DNA from: Herpetosiphon gulosus
GTDB lineage: Bacteria; Chloroflexota; Chloroflexia; Chloroflexales; Herpetosiphonaceae
Direction: 5' to 3'
DNA length: 64,000 nucleotides
Assembly (NCBI RefSeq): GCF_039545135.1
Contig: NZ_BAABRU010000009.1
Coordinates: 222,521-286,520, forward strand
Part shown: one piece after another, positions 51,840 to 61,407 of the stretch
Numbering within the stretch: position 1 is the stretch's first letter
How the letters are laid out: every line of letters starts with the position of its first letter
Notes under the pieces: generated by a model
What the model saw: only the letters and a program-made list of their open reading frames with translations
Database searches by the model: none
Told to the model about the DNA's origin: nothing
Made by a program: the position numbers and the translations under genes

Positions 51840-52685
51840 ATGTCAAGTAAACACCAGATTGAGCATATTCAACTTGAGCATAATGCCTTAGCGCCAATTT
51901 TTATCGCCAAACTTGAGCCACAGCACATCCCCAATGTAGTCAATTTACCGCATCGCCATAGCTTCCACGAGCTTTTATGGATCAAGGCTGGCACTGGTCG
52001 GCATTGGGTTGATCAGCAATCATATCCCTTGCAAGCCCACACTTTAGCTTTAGTAGCCCAAGGTCAGGTGCATGTTTTTGAGCAGGCCGAGGAGCTTGAT
52101 GGCTATTATTTGCGCTATGATCAGGCTTTTCTGTCCGCCCAACCTGATGAGCAGCAACCACTATTTATTACTAATGGTGGGATGCAACTGAGCGCTCCCG
52201 ATAGCCAGATTATCGATAGTTTGTTTGAATTATTGGCCCACGAATATCAACAGGAAGATTGTTTGGCCAAATATCACAGCCTGCGCCATTTACTGCTGAC
52301 CCTACTTTGGCAAAGCCAGCGCCTAAGCCAAGCAGCCGATCAACAGCCACAATCAGCCAATTATGCCATCTATCGCCAATTTTTGGCGCTGCTCGAACAA
52401 GCATTTCAGCAGCATCACGATATTCACTATTATGCTGATCAGCTTAATCTCAGCAAAACTCAATTTGCTCAAATTATTAGCCAGCACAGCGGCCAACCAC
52501 CCAAACGACTGATTCTTAAACGAATTTTGCTCGAAGCTCAGCGTTATTTGCAATTTACTAGCATGCCAATTCAACAACTAGCCCAAAGCCTCGGCTTTCA
52601 TGATCCTTTTCATTTCAGTAAATTTTTTAAGCAAGAGCTAGGTATTTCGCCACGCCGCTACCGCGAACAAAGCTTCAAAAAATGA
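51840..52685 (+). CDS. AraC-family regulator with cupin sensor domain
   Basis: A 281-residue transcription factor. The N-terminal cupin-like domain (about 15-130) contains NLPHRHSFHELLWIKAGTG and HTLALVAQGQVHVFEQ. Two C-terminal helix-turn-helix motifs are at about 195-280: YYADQLNLSKTQFAQIIS, and PIQQLAQSLGFHDPFHFSKF with the family-typical FKQELGISPRRYR. It starts three bases after the phosphatase stop without its own clear ribosome site, implying coupling. The 14-TM exporter 120 bases downstream is a plausible target. Confidence 0.92.
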   Translation: MSSKHQIEHIQLEHNALAPIFIAKLEPQHIPNVVNLPHRHSFHELLWIKAGTGRHWVDQQSYPLQAHTLALVAQGQVHVFEQAEELDGYYLRYDQAFLSAQPDEQQPLFITNGGMQLSAPDSQIIDSLFELLAHEYQQEDCLAKYHSLRHLLLTLLWQSQRLSQAADQQPQSANYAIYRQFLALLEQAFQQHHDIHYYADQLNLSKTQFAQIISQHSGQPPKRLILKRILLEAQRYLQFTSMPIQQLAQSLGFHDPFHFSKFFKQELGISPRRYREQSFKK

Positions 52686-52805
52686 TATGCTCTGCACAAA
52701 ATTTTTCCATTTTTTCAATCTCCCACAATCGCTACAATAAAGCGATGGCTCGTATTCCAGCAGGTACAAGCCAGCAATGAATTAGCACAATCAAACGAGG
52801 GCTTC

Positions 52806-54233
52806 ATGAAACGGATCGTGATCGATCAAAAAATTGCAGTTTGCGTCGTATTTGTGGCGGCGTTGTTTATGAGCATTATGGATGGCACGATTATCAACGT
52901 CGCCTTAGCAACCATCCAACAAGATTTTGGCGCGAGCAGCAGCGCAATCAACGCGATCGTGGTGATCTATTTAATTTGTATTGCGGTGGTGATTCCAGCT
53001 TCGGGCTGGTTGGGCGACCGTTGGAACACCAAATGGGTCTTTTTAACCTCACTTGGTTTGTTTACCTTGGCCTCACTGGCCTGTGGCTTAGCCCAAAACA
53101 TTGAGCAATTAATGCTGACTCGGGCAGCCCAAGGCATCGCCGCTGGCGCATTGATGCCTGTTGGCACAACCATGCTCTTTCGCACCTTCCCGCCGCACCA
53201 GCGCATCCAAGTTTCGCGGGTGCTGATTATTCCAACAGTGATTGCGCCCGCTGTTGGGCCAGTACTCGGCGGATTTTTAGTCGATCATCTGTCGTGGCAC
53301 TGGGTCTTTTTCGTCAATGGCCCAATTGGTTTAGCCGCGCTGATCTTTGGGGTCATTTGGTTGCAAGCGCCAGCCCAAGAAGAAGTTGGGGCATTCGATT
53401 GGCTAGGCTTTATTTTGGCCGGCGCTGGATTTGCCGCCTTGCTCTACACCTTGACCGAAGGCGCTAGCAAAGGTTGGAGTTCACCATTAATTCTGGCTAG
53501 CGCAGCAGTTGGCGTTATAGCGATCACCACGCTGGTAGTTGTCGAATTAGCCAAAGCTCAGCCAATGCTGGATCTACGCTTATTCTCAATTCCATTGTTT
53601 CGCGTCAGCAATTTAGTGGCGATTTTCGGCTCGGCGGCCTTTACAGGCATTTTGTTTCTGATGCCGCAATTTTTGCAAAATGTCGTTGGAGCCAGTGCCC
53701 TCGAATCGGGCTTGACCACCTCACCCGAAGCGATCGGCGTGGTGCTATCGAGCCAAATCGTGGCGCGGCTTTACCCCAAAGTTGGCCCACGCCGCTTGAC
53801 CTTTGGCGGGGTTTTGGGGGTTGCCGTGATGATCGGCTTGATGAGTACGATCAATGCTGAAACCAATTTATGGTTGGTACGGGCCTTGATGTTTGGCACA
53901 GGTGTGGGGATGGCCTACCTCTTTTTGCCAATTGAGGCCGCCGTGTTTGCCCAAATTCCCCATGCTTCGACAGGCCAAGCCTCAGCCATTTTCAGCATGC
54001 AACAACAACTTGGTTCGGCCTTGGGCGTAGCCATTTTGGGTAGCGTGTTGGCACTGAATCACAGCGGCACAACGATCAATCAAAATGCCCAAAGCTACCA
54101 GTATGCCTTCTTGGCGGCGGCAGTTTTGGCATTCGTTTCAGCCTGTATAGCCTTGTTTATTCGCGATCGCGATGCAGCGGCGACCATGGCACAACATGGC
54201 GAGCACAGCGAATTAAGTCATTCAATCGCTTAA
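52806..54233 (+). CDS. MFS drug exporter, DHA2 (14-TM) family
   Basis: A 475-residue proton-coupled multidrug exporter of the EmrB/QacA type with about 14 membrane helices. Family features visible are LDxT-like MDGTIINVALATIQ in TM1, the motif A loop GWLGDRWNTKWVF, and motif C in TM5, VIAPAVGPVLGGFL. GAGGG precedes the ATG. Upstream, ATCGCT (52728-52733) and AGCGAT (52741-52746) form an inverted repeat around a TACAAT -10-like hexamer, a possible operator. It lies downstream of the AraC gene on the same strand. Substrate not predictable. Confidence 0.95.
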   Translation: MKRIVIDQKIAVCVVFVAALFMSIMDGTIINVALATIQQDFGASSSAINAIVVIYLICIAVVIPASGWLGDRWNTKWVFLTSLGLFTLASLACGLAQNIEQLMLTRAAQGIAAGALMPVGTTMLFRTFPPHQRIQVSRVLIIPTVIAPAVGPVLGGFLVDHLSWHWVFFVNGPIGLAALIFGVIWLQAPAQEEVGAFDWLGFILAGAGFAALLYTLTEGASKGWSSPLILASAAVGVIAITTLVVVELAKAQPMLDLRLFSIPLFRVSNLVAIFGSAAFTGILFLMPQFLQNVVGASALESGLTTSPEAIGVVLSSQIVARLYPKVGPRRLTFGGVLGVAVMIGLMSTINAETNLWLVRALMFGTGVGMAYLFLPIEAAVFAQIPHASTGQASAIFSMQQQLGSALGVAILGSVLALNHSGTTINQNAQSYQYAFLAAAVLAFVSACIALFIRDRDAAATMAQHGEHSELSHSIA

Positions 54234-54238
54234 AAAAT

Positions 54239-54268
54239 GGCGGCGCATGATGTTGCTCATGCGCCGCC
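54239..54268. terminator. 12-bp stem-loop terminator
   Basis: GGCGGCGCATGA at 54239-54250 pairs perfectly with TCATGCGCCGCC at 54257-54268 around TGTTGC. It separates the exporter gene from the convergent DAK2-like gene. Confidence 0.88.
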
Positions 54269-54278
54269 GATGTTTAAA

Positions 54279-55163
54279 CTAAATAACTTCTTGGTCACGC
54301 AAACGCGGCTGTGGATCATCGCCACGACTGCTGGGGCGTTGTTGTGACTGTTGGGGTTGGCCGCCAAATAAACCGCCGCCACCAAACAATTGCCCAAACA
54401 AATCGCCAAGCCCACCAAGTGCATCGCCGTAGCCACCTTGCGGCTGTTGTTGTTGCGGCGGCTGTTGCCGTTGCTGACCACCACCAAATAATTCTTCAAA
54501 ACCGCTGGTCTTACTTGGCTCGCCACGGCCAGCGCTGAGGCCATTGGAAAGCAGGGTCTGTAACAAACTACCAAACAATGAGCTAGCTCCAGCAGCCCCT
54601 GGATCGACCTTGCCAGATGTATCGTTATTGCCGAATTGACCAAAACCAGAGCCTTGCTGAGTTGTGCCATAGGCTCCACGTTGCGAAGCTTTGTAGCCAT
54701 CCATCAAGGCTTCGAGCGTCGATTTGCCATTATTACGCGATTGCATAAAGGTGGTCACGCCTGGCACAAGCCCATCGAGAATGCCGCCTTCGCCCTGTTG
54801 TTTAACCCCAGGCGTATTTTGCACCCCGCCGAGCAAGCCGCCGAGCAATTTGACAATATCATTCACCCCAAACGACGTTTTACCTTCTAAATCTTTGGCA
54901 GCTTGATCTAAGCCGTTGGCATACATCGGAGCGGTTGGGCCTTTGCCGGAAGTGCGTAAAGCCTTGCTCGCCGCGCGTAAGGCTTGATCAACCGAGCCTT
55001 GGCCTTCATTTTGGCGCAATGTATTGGTGATTGTTTCAAAATTGCTGAGCATGTTATCGCCAGCATCGCCGTCGCCAACTCCATCAAGCGCATTCAATGA
55101 ATCTCGTTCATCGGCTAAATTGCGGGTCATTTCGGCAAAAAGGTCGGTCAAAGCCTTCGACAT
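54279..55163 (-). CDS. DAK2 (DhaL)-like protein with Gln/Gly-rich low-complexity tail
   Basis: A 294-residue protein. Residues 1-190 resemble the DhaL/DAK2 nucleotide-binding fold: LNALDGVGDGDAGDNML matches the metal-ADP loop (Gly-Asp-Gly-Asp-x-Gly-x-Asn), and SGKGPTAPMYANGL corresponds to the following Gly-Ser/Thr-rich segment. Residues about 190-294 are Gly, Gln, Phe and Leu-rich (FGGGQQRQQPPQQQQPQ, LFGQLFGGGGLFGG), resembling disordered or assembling segments. No partner kinase domain (DhaK) or fatty-acid-binding DegV domain is nearby. AAGGAG precedes the ATG. It lies 162 bases downstream of the flotillin gene on the same strand, but with a stem-loop in between. Function uncertain. Confidence 0.7.
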   Translation of the reverse strand: MSKALTDLFAEMTRNLADERDSLNALDGVGDGDAGDNMLSNFETITNTLRQNEGQGSVDQALRAASKALRTSGKGPTAPMYANGLDQAAKDLEGKTSFGVNDIVKLLGGLLGGVQNTPGVKQQGEGGILDGLVPGVTTFMQSRNNGKSTLEALMDGYKASQRGAYGTTQQGSGFGQFGNNDTSGKVDPGAAGASSLFGSLLQTLLSNGLSAGRGEPSKTSGFEELFGGGQQRQQPPQQQQPQGGYGDALGGLGDLFGQLFGGGGLFGGQPQQSQQRPSSRGDDPQPRLRDQEVI

Positions 55164-55279
55164 ACAACAACTCCTTTGGTGCTAAACCATAATCCTACTA
55201 TTGGTATTGCTATTTTCGTACCACCAATTGCCAGATTCTAACAGCTTGGCATGATCAACTCAATGCTTAAACAGCAATC

Positions 55280-55310
55280 GGCTGCCTGTGCTGAATCAAC
55301 ACAAGCAGCC
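55280..55310. terminator. Stem-loop after the flotillin gene
   Basis: GGCTGCCTGTG at 55280-55290 pairs with CACAAGCAGCC at 55300-55310 with one mismatch that becomes G-U or A-C depending on strand. It follows the flotillin stop (55326 side) and lies upstream of the DAK2-like gene. Confidence 0.7.
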
Positions 55311-55325
55311 AATCGAGTGCGATGC

Positions 55326-57557
55326 TTAGCTATTTTGCACCAACATCAAGACACTGCTCAATGGTTGGTCAGCCAATTGGGGCATCAACTGCAACATTCC
55401 CTGTACTTTATGCAACACTGCTTGTTGCTCTTCGCTAGCAATACCCAAGACTTGTTCGAGGGCTGCGCCAACCGTCAGGGTTTGCAATTCTTCAGCATTC
55501 AAATATTGGCTGGCAATCAAGGCTGCTTCGCGCAACACTGGTTGGGCAGCAGTCAGATTCAAACCATTGTCGTTGCTGGCAGATTTTTCAGCATCGCCAT
55601 TGCCATTTGGCAACACCCGACTGATCAAACGATTACCAAGCTCTTTCAATGGAGCAGGCGCGGTGTTGAGCAAACTGCCAACCCCATCAGCCAAACCAAT
55701 CATGCGCAGAATTTGTTGGGCAGTTTCAGGCGTTCCATAGAGCTTGAAGTCCATCGCGGCCATCGCTTCGCCCATAGCTTTAGCTTGGGCTACGCCAATT
55801 TCCACCTTAGCATGCATGCGAATCCGCTCAAGCTCTAATTCCTGAGCAACCCCAGCGTGAGCAGCTAAAGCTTCGGCTAAAGCTTTCTGACCTTCGGCTT
55901 CGGCAAGGGATTTGGCACGAACAGCATCGGCTTCAGCCAAACCACGCTCACGAATCGCCTCAGCTTCGACACGGGCGGCATCAGCTTTGGCCTTAATCAC
56001 TTCAGCTTCGGCCAAACCTTGCGAAGCCACAGTTGCTTTGGTTGCTTCGGCGCGTAAGATTTCCGCATCAGACATCGCTTGGGCTTCAGTGCGACGAGCT
56101 TCGGCCATCTTAATTGCAGCACTTGCTTCGGCGGTTGCCTTTTTATTCAAGGCTTCAGCATCAGCTTCGGCCTGCTTAATTTGGCGGAAGGTTTCAAGCT
56201 CAACTTCATTTTTACGATTGATAATTTCGCGCTTGGCATCACGTTCAGCATTGATAATTTGAATTTGCGCTTCACGTTCAGCGGCAGCACGTTCTTGTAC
56301 CGTAACCACGCCTTGCTCAGCGACTTCACGTTCGGCAGCAATCGCCAAACGATCTTTCTCAGCTTGTTCGAGCTTGGCTTGCTCTTGAGCCAAGGCCACT
56401 TGGCGTTCGCGGTCGGCCACTTGGACGGCTTGTTCACGCAGAACTTGGCTGCGCTGAACTTCGCGCTGGCGTTCTTGTTCGGCCAACTGAATTGCTTGTT
56501 GCTTGCGTTGTTCGGCCAACATAACCGCTTGTTCTTTGAGCTTTTCGGCTTCGGCGATGGTGCGTTCTTTTTCAACCCGACTTAATTCAGCAGCTTGTTG
56601 TTGTTCGTAGGCAACGCGTTCAGCAGCAGTGCGTTCCTCAGATTCGCGAATCAAAATTTCACGTTGTTGAGTGGCGCGGGCTTGCGATAAGTTTCGCTCT
56701 AAATTCAATTTTTCTTGATCAACATCAGCATTACGCCGAGTAATTTCCAATTCGCTGGAGCGTTCAATATCATTTTGTTCTTGCGAAGTCGAAGCATTAC
56801 GTCGAGCAATTTCCAACTGTTTTTGGCGCTCGATCGTATTGCGTTCTTGCTCAGCCGTAGCATTGCGCTTGGCAATTTCAGTTTGGGTCATTTGATCAAT
56901 TTCGTTGCGTTGTTTGAGCGCTTGCTGAATAACTTCGGCATTGGCGCGGGCCACTTGCGCCCCGAAGACATCATCAGTGCCAAAACTACCTTGGCGGGCG
57001 CTCTTTAATGTGGTAATTGAAACCGCTTCAAGCACCAAACCATTTTCAGCTAAATCGCTGCGCACCAAATTTTGCACCCGTTCAACAAATTTTTCACGCT
57101 CTTGGTGTAATGACATCAAGGTAAAGGTGGCAGCTACGTCGCGCAGCGCACCTTCCAATTTGCTTTCAACCAAACGTTTGACACTATCGGTATTAACTTC
57201 TTTACCACCGATAGTACGGGCAGCGCGTTCAATATCTTCAGCAATTGGATTAACTTTGATAAAGAAAATTGCCCGAATATCGGCATATTGGGGGTCGATC
57301 GTTAGCAACGCATTGGCTTCCGTTCGCTCGACATCAATATCCATCGTGCGCAAATCAACCCAAGTAATTTCATGAAAAGCTGGAATTACCCAGCTACCAC
57401 CATTGAAAACAACCTTTGGTTTGCTGCCACCAGTCCGCACATAGGTACGGTCGGCAGGCGCTTTCACATAAAAGTGGTTGACCAAGGCAAAAAACACCAC
57501 AACCAACAGAATCACGACCAGTAGGGTAATCCCGACTAACACTGCAATCTGTTCCAT
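55326..57557 (-). CDS. Flotillin-like SPFH-domain membrane protein (YqiK-type)
   Basis: A 743-residue protein. One N-terminal membrane helix (about 5-27) is followed by an SPFH/band-7 domain to about 230 (WVIPAFHEITWVDLRTMDID, then RLVESKLEGALRDVAATFT). A very long Glu/Ala/Arg/Gln-rich coiled coil spans about 230-620 with many EIAKRNATAEQ-like heptads, and a C-terminal globular part has FKLYGTPETAQQILRMIGLA. Flotillins form oligomeric scaffolds in ordered membrane zones. The ATG at 57557 is preferred to an upstream TTG, with GGAG nine bases before. The next gene upstream is the NfeD-like partner expected of this family. Confidence 0.94.
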   Translation of the reverse strand: MEQIAVLVGITLLVVILLVVVFFALVNHFYVKAPADRTYVRTGGSKPKVVFNGGSWVIPAFHEITWVDLRTMDIDVERTEANALLTIDPQYADIRAIFFIKVNPIAEDIERAARTIGGKEVNTDSVKRLVESKLEGALRDVAATFTLMSLHQEREKFVERVQNLVRSDLAENGLVLEAVSITTLKSARQGSFGTDDVFGAQVARANAEVIQQALKQRNEIDQMTQTEIAKRNATAEQERNTIERQKQLEIARRNASTSQEQNDIERSSELEITRRNADVDQEKLNLERNLSQARATQQREILIRESEERTAAERVAYEQQQAAELSRVEKERTIAEAEKLKEQAVMLAEQRKQQAIQLAEQERQREVQRSQVLREQAVQVADRERQVALAQEQAKLEQAEKDRLAIAAEREVAEQGVVTVQERAAAEREAQIQIINAERDAKREIINRKNEVELETFRQIKQAEADAEALNKKATAEASAAIKMAEARRTEAQAMSDAEILRAEATKATVASQGLAEAEVIKAKADAARVEAEAIRERGLAEADAVRAKSLAEAEGQKALAEALAAHAGVAQELELERIRMHAKVEIGVAQAKAMGEAMAAMDFKLYGTPETAQQILRMIGLADGVGSLLNTAPAPLKELGNRLISRVLPNGNGDAEKSASNDNGLNLTAAQPVLREAALIASQYLNAEELQTLTVGAALEQVLGIASEEQQAVLHKVQGMLQLMPQLADQPLSSVLMLVQNS

Positions 57558-57705
57558 TAGCAATAACTCCTTATAACCCAGGATGGCAGCAATACTCTAC
57601 TCAAACAGCCATCCTAGAGACGTTCCCTCGTAAAATGTTCCTTCTTTCAAAAAGCTATAAGCATCACATTCGAGTATTCCTCAAACTCAACCCAATATCT
57701 AAATA

Positions 57706-58308
57706 CTAACGACCAAATTGTTTGGCAATAAAACAACGCTTGGTTTGATCGTATTCAACTAAAGCGACCTCAGTGTTGGTTGGTAATGGCTCACCAGTGG
57801 CTAATTGAGCAAATACCGTGTGCACTGTGCCATGAAGATCACGTACCTCTACTCGGCCATAAGTAACGCTAATCGTTGGGCTACTAACCCGCCCAACTCG
57901 CCCAACCAGTTGCTCAAAACCAACGATCAGGCTATTTTCAGGAGCTAATTTAGCGAATAGGCGACTGGTACGACTGGTTCCGACAAAGGCTAAAGGCAAA
58001 CTCAACACCAAAACCACCGCAAAAAACCAACTGGGGTATACGCCATCAAATTGAAACGCTACCGCATTCAGCAGTAGCCCAATCAAACCAAACAGCGATA
58101 AAAAACTAACGAGGATAAACATCAGGGGCACTTTGCCAACCCCAAGCGTGTCGAGAGCGCCATCAAAAAAATCATGGCCATCGCTATCGATATCAGCATC
58201 GCTATCGTGGTCGCCGAAGCCGCCAACAATTTGCAAAACTGCAAAGACCAAGCCAAGGCCAAGACTAATTAAAAATGGTAAGTTGTACCACGTTGTCCAT
58301 ACCTTCAT
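57706..58308 (-). CDS. YqiJ/NfeD-like membrane protein with OB-fold domain
   Basis: A 200-residue protein with hydrophobic helices in residues 8-30, 60-90 and 95-115, an Asp/His-rich loop (DHDSDADIDSDGHDFFD), and a C-terminal small beta-domain from about 130 (VGRVGRVSSPTISVTYGRVEV) typical of NfeD-type OB folds. In many bacteria NfeD-like proteins are encoded next to flotillins and are thought to help flotillin assembly. The same arrangement is found here, the gene lying just upstream on the same strand. The Asp-rich loop may bind metal. ATG 58308 is chosen, with GGAG upstream. Confidence 0.85.
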   Translation of the reverse strand: MKVWTTWYNLPFLISLGLGLVFAVLQIVGGFGDHDSDADIDSDGHDFFDGALDTLGVGKVPLMFILVSFLSLFGLIGLLLNAVAFQFDGVYPSWFFAVVLVLSLPLAFVGTSRTSRLFAKLAPENSLIVGFEQLVGRVGRVSSPTISVTYGRVEVRDLHGTVHTVFAQLATGEPLPTNTEVALVEYDQTKRCFIAKQFGR

Positions 58309-58420
58309 GGGCGTTTTCTCCACATCCTAGTGTAGCTTCTGTACGTGGTAATTATTAAAATGTTGCAGTGTATGAACTGCTGCGAGCGGTACACCAAGCA
58401 TAGCACAAAAGCCAGATGCG

Positions 58421-58441
58421 ACACAAGCGGCATGCTTGTGT
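58421..58441. other. 8-bp hairpin in the divergent YqiJ-AspS intergenic region
   Basis: ACACAAGC at 58421-58428 pairs with GCTTGTGT at 58434-58441 around GGCAT. A TAAAAT -10-like hexamer follows directly at 58442-58447. The hairpin may be an operator for the aspartyl-tRNA synthetase promoter. The leader shows no T-box sequence that I recognise. Confidence 0.4.
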
Positions 58442-58570
58442 TAAAATACGCAACATTGTGTTGTCGCCCAACGGCTCTAGCCGCGTTATCAACGCTGATT
58501 GCACACCGACGTGCTGCTTCTAGGCGTGGCTTTGGCTTTGTTAGTATCCAAACGCGAGGAGAGCAGTCGT

Positions 58571-60355
58571 ATGCTCCGAACTCACACCTGCGGCGAGTTG
58601 CGCCGCGACCACATCGACCAAACCGTGACGTTAGCTGGTTGGGTTCATCGCCGCCGTGATCACGGCACGGTGCTCTTTTTAGATTTGCGTGATCGCTATG
58701 GCTTGACCCAAGTGATTGTTGATCCCTCGTCGAATCCCGAAGCTCGCGCCATACTTGATAGCATCAAAAATGAGTATGTGATTCAAGTCACTGGGCGGGT
58801 GCGCTCACGACTGGCTGGCGCAGAGAATGCCAATTTGGCAACTGGCGCAATCGAACTCGAAGTGCAAAGTGCCAAGATTCTCAACACCGCCAAAACTCCA
58901 CCAATCTTGGTGAATCGTGATGGTGGCGAGGATGAAGCGCTGCGCTTGAAATATCGCTATATTGAATTGCGCCGCGAACGCCAACAACATATTTTGGGGT
59001 TACGCCATCGCACGATCAAATTTATGCGCGATTGGATGGATCGCGAGGGCTTTTGGGAGATTGAAACCCCCATTTTGATGAAAAGCACGCCCGAAGGCGC
59101 ACGCGACTATCTCGTGCCAAGTCGCTTACATCCAGGCGAATTTTATGCCTTGCCTCAATCGCCGCAACAACTTAAGCAATTGTTGATGGTTTCGGGCATC
59201 GACAAGTATTTCCAGATTGCGCGTTGTATGCGTGATGAAGATTTACGGGCCGACCGCCAGCCCGAATTCACCCAACTTGACATTGAGATGAGCTTTGTTG
59301 AGCAAGACGATGTGCTTGATGTTGTTGAACGCTTGATGACTGAATTGGTGGCCAATGTTACGCCGCACAAACGCTTGGTTTCGCCCTTCCCACGGCTGAC
59401 CTACGCCGATGCGATTGAATATTACGGCTCCGACAAGCCCGATTTGCGCTATGACTTAAAGTTTGTCAATGTGGGCGAAATCGTCAAAGATAGCCAATTT
59501 GGCGTGTTTACTGGTGCACTCAGCAGCGGTGGCAAAGTTCAAGCCATTCGCTTGCCTGGTTGTGGCAACTACTCGCGTAAGCAAATCGACGACCTACAAG
59601 AAGTTGCCAAAATTGGTGGAGCCAAAGGCATGGCTTGGATGGCGATCGAAGCTGATGGCAGCGTGCGTTCGTCGATCGCCAAATTCTTCGAGCAAGCCCA
59701 ACTTGATCAATTAAAGAGTGCAACAGCGGCTGAAGCTGGCGACTTAATTGTCTATGTTGCTGATAAACCAGCGGTGGTAGCGGCCTCGTTGGATAAAGTA
59801 CGACGCGAAATGGCCAAGCGGCTCGATCTCGCCGACAAAGATCTGATGCATTTTGCTTGGGTGATCGACTTCCCAATGTTTGAATACAACGCCGAAAGTG
59901 GCGAATGGGATGCCGCGCACCATCCATTCTGTATGGTCAACCCTGCCGATGTGGAGAAAATGCAGCGCGGCGAGTTTGAAGGCGTGAGGGCCGCCTCATA
60001 CGACTTAGTGTGTAATGGCTACGAGTTAGCTTCTGGCTCAATTCGGATTCACGATCGCAGCATTCAGCAATACATTTTTGATCGTTTGCCCTATAGCCCT
60101 GAAGAAATTCAAAAGCGTTTCGGGCATATGTTGGAAGCCTTCGAATATGGCGCACCACCGCACGGCGGCATGGCTCCAGGCATCGATCGCTTGGTGATGT
60201 TGCTGGCCGATACCGACAACATTCGCGATGTAATTGCCTTCCCCAAAACTCAACGCGCCGAAGATCTGATGATGAATGCACCATCGTCGGTCGATGCCAA
60301 GCAATTACGTGAGCTTGGCTTGCGCTTGGCCGATGGAGTTGAACCACGCGGCTAA
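58571..60355 (+). CDS. aspS: Aspartyl-tRNA synthetase
   Basis: A 594-residue class IIb synthetase that charges tRNA-Asp (or tRNA-Asp and tRNA-Asn if no asparaginyl enzyme exists). The N-terminal OB-fold anticodon domain has [20 protein letters not shown]. Motif 2 is [20 protein letters not shown], motif 3 has [13 protein letters not shown], and a bacterial GAD insertion lies in the middle. Length fits bacterial AspRS. The ATG at 58571 with GAGGAG upstream gives the usual start [10 protein letters not shown]; a longer in-frame reading from 58499 adds a hydrophobic stretch not found in the family. A strong terminator follows at 60369. Confidence 0.97.
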   Translation: MLRTHTCGELRRDHIDQTVTLAGWVHRRRDHGTVLFLDLRDRYGLTQVIVDPSSNPEARAILDSIKNEYVIQVTGRVRSRLAGAENANLATGAIELEVQSAKILNTAKTPPILVNRDGGEDEALRLKYRYIELRRERQQHILGLRHRTIKFMRDWMDREGFWEIETPILMKSTPEGARDYLVPSRLHPGEFYALPQSPQQLKQLLMVSGIDKYFQIARCMRDEDLRADRQPEFTQLDIEMSFVEQDDVLDVVERLMTELVANVTPHKRLVSPFPRLTYADAIEYYGSDKPDLRYDLKFVNVGEIVKDSQFGVFTGALSSGGKVQAIRLPGCGNYSRKQIDDLQEVAKIGGAKGMAWMAIEADGSVRSSIAKFFEQAQLDQLKSATAAEAGDLIVYVADKPAVVAASLDKVRREMAKRLDLADKDLMHFAWVIDFPMFEYNAESGEWDAAHHPFCMVNPADVEKMQRGEFEGVRAASYDLVCNGYELASGSIRIHDRSIQQYIFDRLPYSPEEIQKRFGHMLEAFEYGAPPHGGMAPGIDRLVMLLADTDNIRDVIAFPKTQRAEDLMMNAPSSVDAKQLRELGLRLADGVEPRG

Positions 60356-60368
60356 GTTTAAATTTCAG

Positions 60369-60409
60369 CACAAATTGCTCATAGTTGCCTAAACTATGGG
60401 CAATTTGTG
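60369..60409 (+). terminator. 18-bp stem-loop terminator of aspS
   Basis: CACAAATTGCTCATAGTT at 60369-60386 pairs with AACTATGGGCAATTTGTG at 60392-60409 with a single mismatch, followed by TTTAAAA. Confidence 0.9.
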
Positions 60410-60465
60410 TTTAAAACCCAAAACCTGTGATACGATAACCTGAGTGATTGAACGTGTGGATTGGC

Positions 60466-60852
60466 ATGCAAACGGCGCAAATTTCTTCGATTAATTTAAG
60501 TATTCAGCAGCGTTGGCTGATTTGGCTGTGGGTGCTGCTCGGCGGGCTGAATCCGCTCGGTTGCTTGTGGCATTGCGGCGAATTGACCCAAGCAAATGAA
60601 ATTAATCTAAATCGCGATGCAGGAATGTTTATCTGTTTGCTGGCTGAATCGCAGCCACCCGCCAGCAACCTACACGTCCATGCGCCTAGCTCAAACCCCG
60701 ATCCAGTCCAGCAAGGAGTAGCGCAATTGCATGGGTTTGATAGCCTCGCATTAGATTTAAACTGGCTTTGGCAACAATCCAACCAGCAACCACTCATTTG
60801 GCAGAGCCAACCGATAGCCCCGCCCCTAGCGCCCCCACCAGAATTACGATAA
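60466..60852 (+). CDS. Small membrane-anchored protein of unknown function
   Basis: A 128-residue protein with one hydrophobic segment (WLIWLWVLLGGLNPLGCL, about 17-34) followed by CLWHCGEL, a Cys-x-x-His-Cys cluster that could bind copper or haem or form a disulfide. The rest is Gln/Pro-rich and ends PPLAPPPELR. It lies 48 bases before a YtkA/FixH-like lipoprotein gene. Small CxxHC membrane proteins near YtkA domains suggest copper handling or cytochrome oxidase assembly, but this is inference. A TTG 18 bases earlier is an alternative start. Confidence 0.55.
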   Translation: MQTAQISSINLSIQQRWLIWLWVLLGGLNPLGCLWHCGELTQANEINLNRDAGMFICLLAESQPPASNLHVHAPSSNPDPVQQGVAQLHGFDSLALDLNWLWQQSNQQPLIWQSQPIAPPLAPPPELR

Positions 60853-60900
60853 TTAAGTTAATTTCAGTATATTCTTGCTATTGTTAAAGGAGTATTCAGC

Positions 60901-61299
60901 GTGTTCAAACGATTTTTGCTTTGTTTATTGTTATTAACTAGCCTCGTTGCTTGTGGTGGCAATAATTCGGCTCAAGTGCCCGCGCCAGTCGAAAAAACCG
61001 TCGATGGCGTGACTCTCAAACTTACCTCAGAAAGCCCATTGAGCCAAAACACCGACCAAACGTGGGTGATTAATGTGACTCAAAATGGCCAACCTGTGGA
61101 TAACGCCGATGTCTATTTGGATATTGATATGCCTTCGATGCCAATGGGCCAGAACAAACCGCTAGCCAAAAGCGAGGGCAACGGCAACTATCGCGCCCAA
61201 GGCATCTACACCATGGGCGGAGCGTGGGCGGTGAGCGTATTCGCCGAATTCGACGGCAAAGAATATCAAGCCAGCTTCGATTTCAACGTACCAGAATAA
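60901..61299 (+). CDS. YtkA/FixH-like domain lipoprotein
   Basis: A 132-residue lipoprotein. The signal peptide ends in LVAC (Cys18). The domain has VDGVTLKLTSESPL, then NADVYLDIDMPSMPMGQN and GNYRAQGIYTMGGAWAVSV, the order typical of YtkA-like and FixH proteins, with a Met-rich DMPSMPMG loop suited to copper. Such domains occur in copper chaperones for cytochrome oxidase. The start is GTG with AAGGAG ahead. It probably belongs with the preceding small membrane gene. Confidence 0.82.
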   Translation: MFKRFLLCLLLLTSLVACGGNNSAQVPAPVEKTVDGVTLKLTSESPLSQNTDQTWVINVTQNGQPVDNADVYLDIDMPSMPMGQNKPLAKSEGNGNYRAQGIYTMGGAWAVSVFAEFDGKEYQASFDFNVPE

Positions 61300-61306
61300 T
61301 ACCTAG

Positions 61307-61344
61307 GGCTGGCTCTTCAATCCAAACGAAGGGCTAGCCTTTTT
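61307..61344 (+). terminator. Rho-independent terminator
   Basis: GGCTGGCTCTTC at 61307-61318 pairs with GAAGGGCTAGCC at 61328-61339, including two G-U pairs, followed by TTTTT. Confidence 0.88.
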
Positions 61345-61407
61345 CTGCTTCATTCAGACTTGACAAATTCAGCAACTTCAGGCATCATTGGCGCTAGCAA
61401 AACAAAT

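Noticed and set aside
55912..57375. Several plus-strand frames opposite the flotillin gene
   Set aside because: They mirror the coiled-coil codons and have no start signals or family match.
58499..58570. Longer start for aspartyl-tRNA synthetase
   Set aside because: Adds a hydrophobic stretch absent from the family, while ATG 58571 has a strong GAGGAG site.
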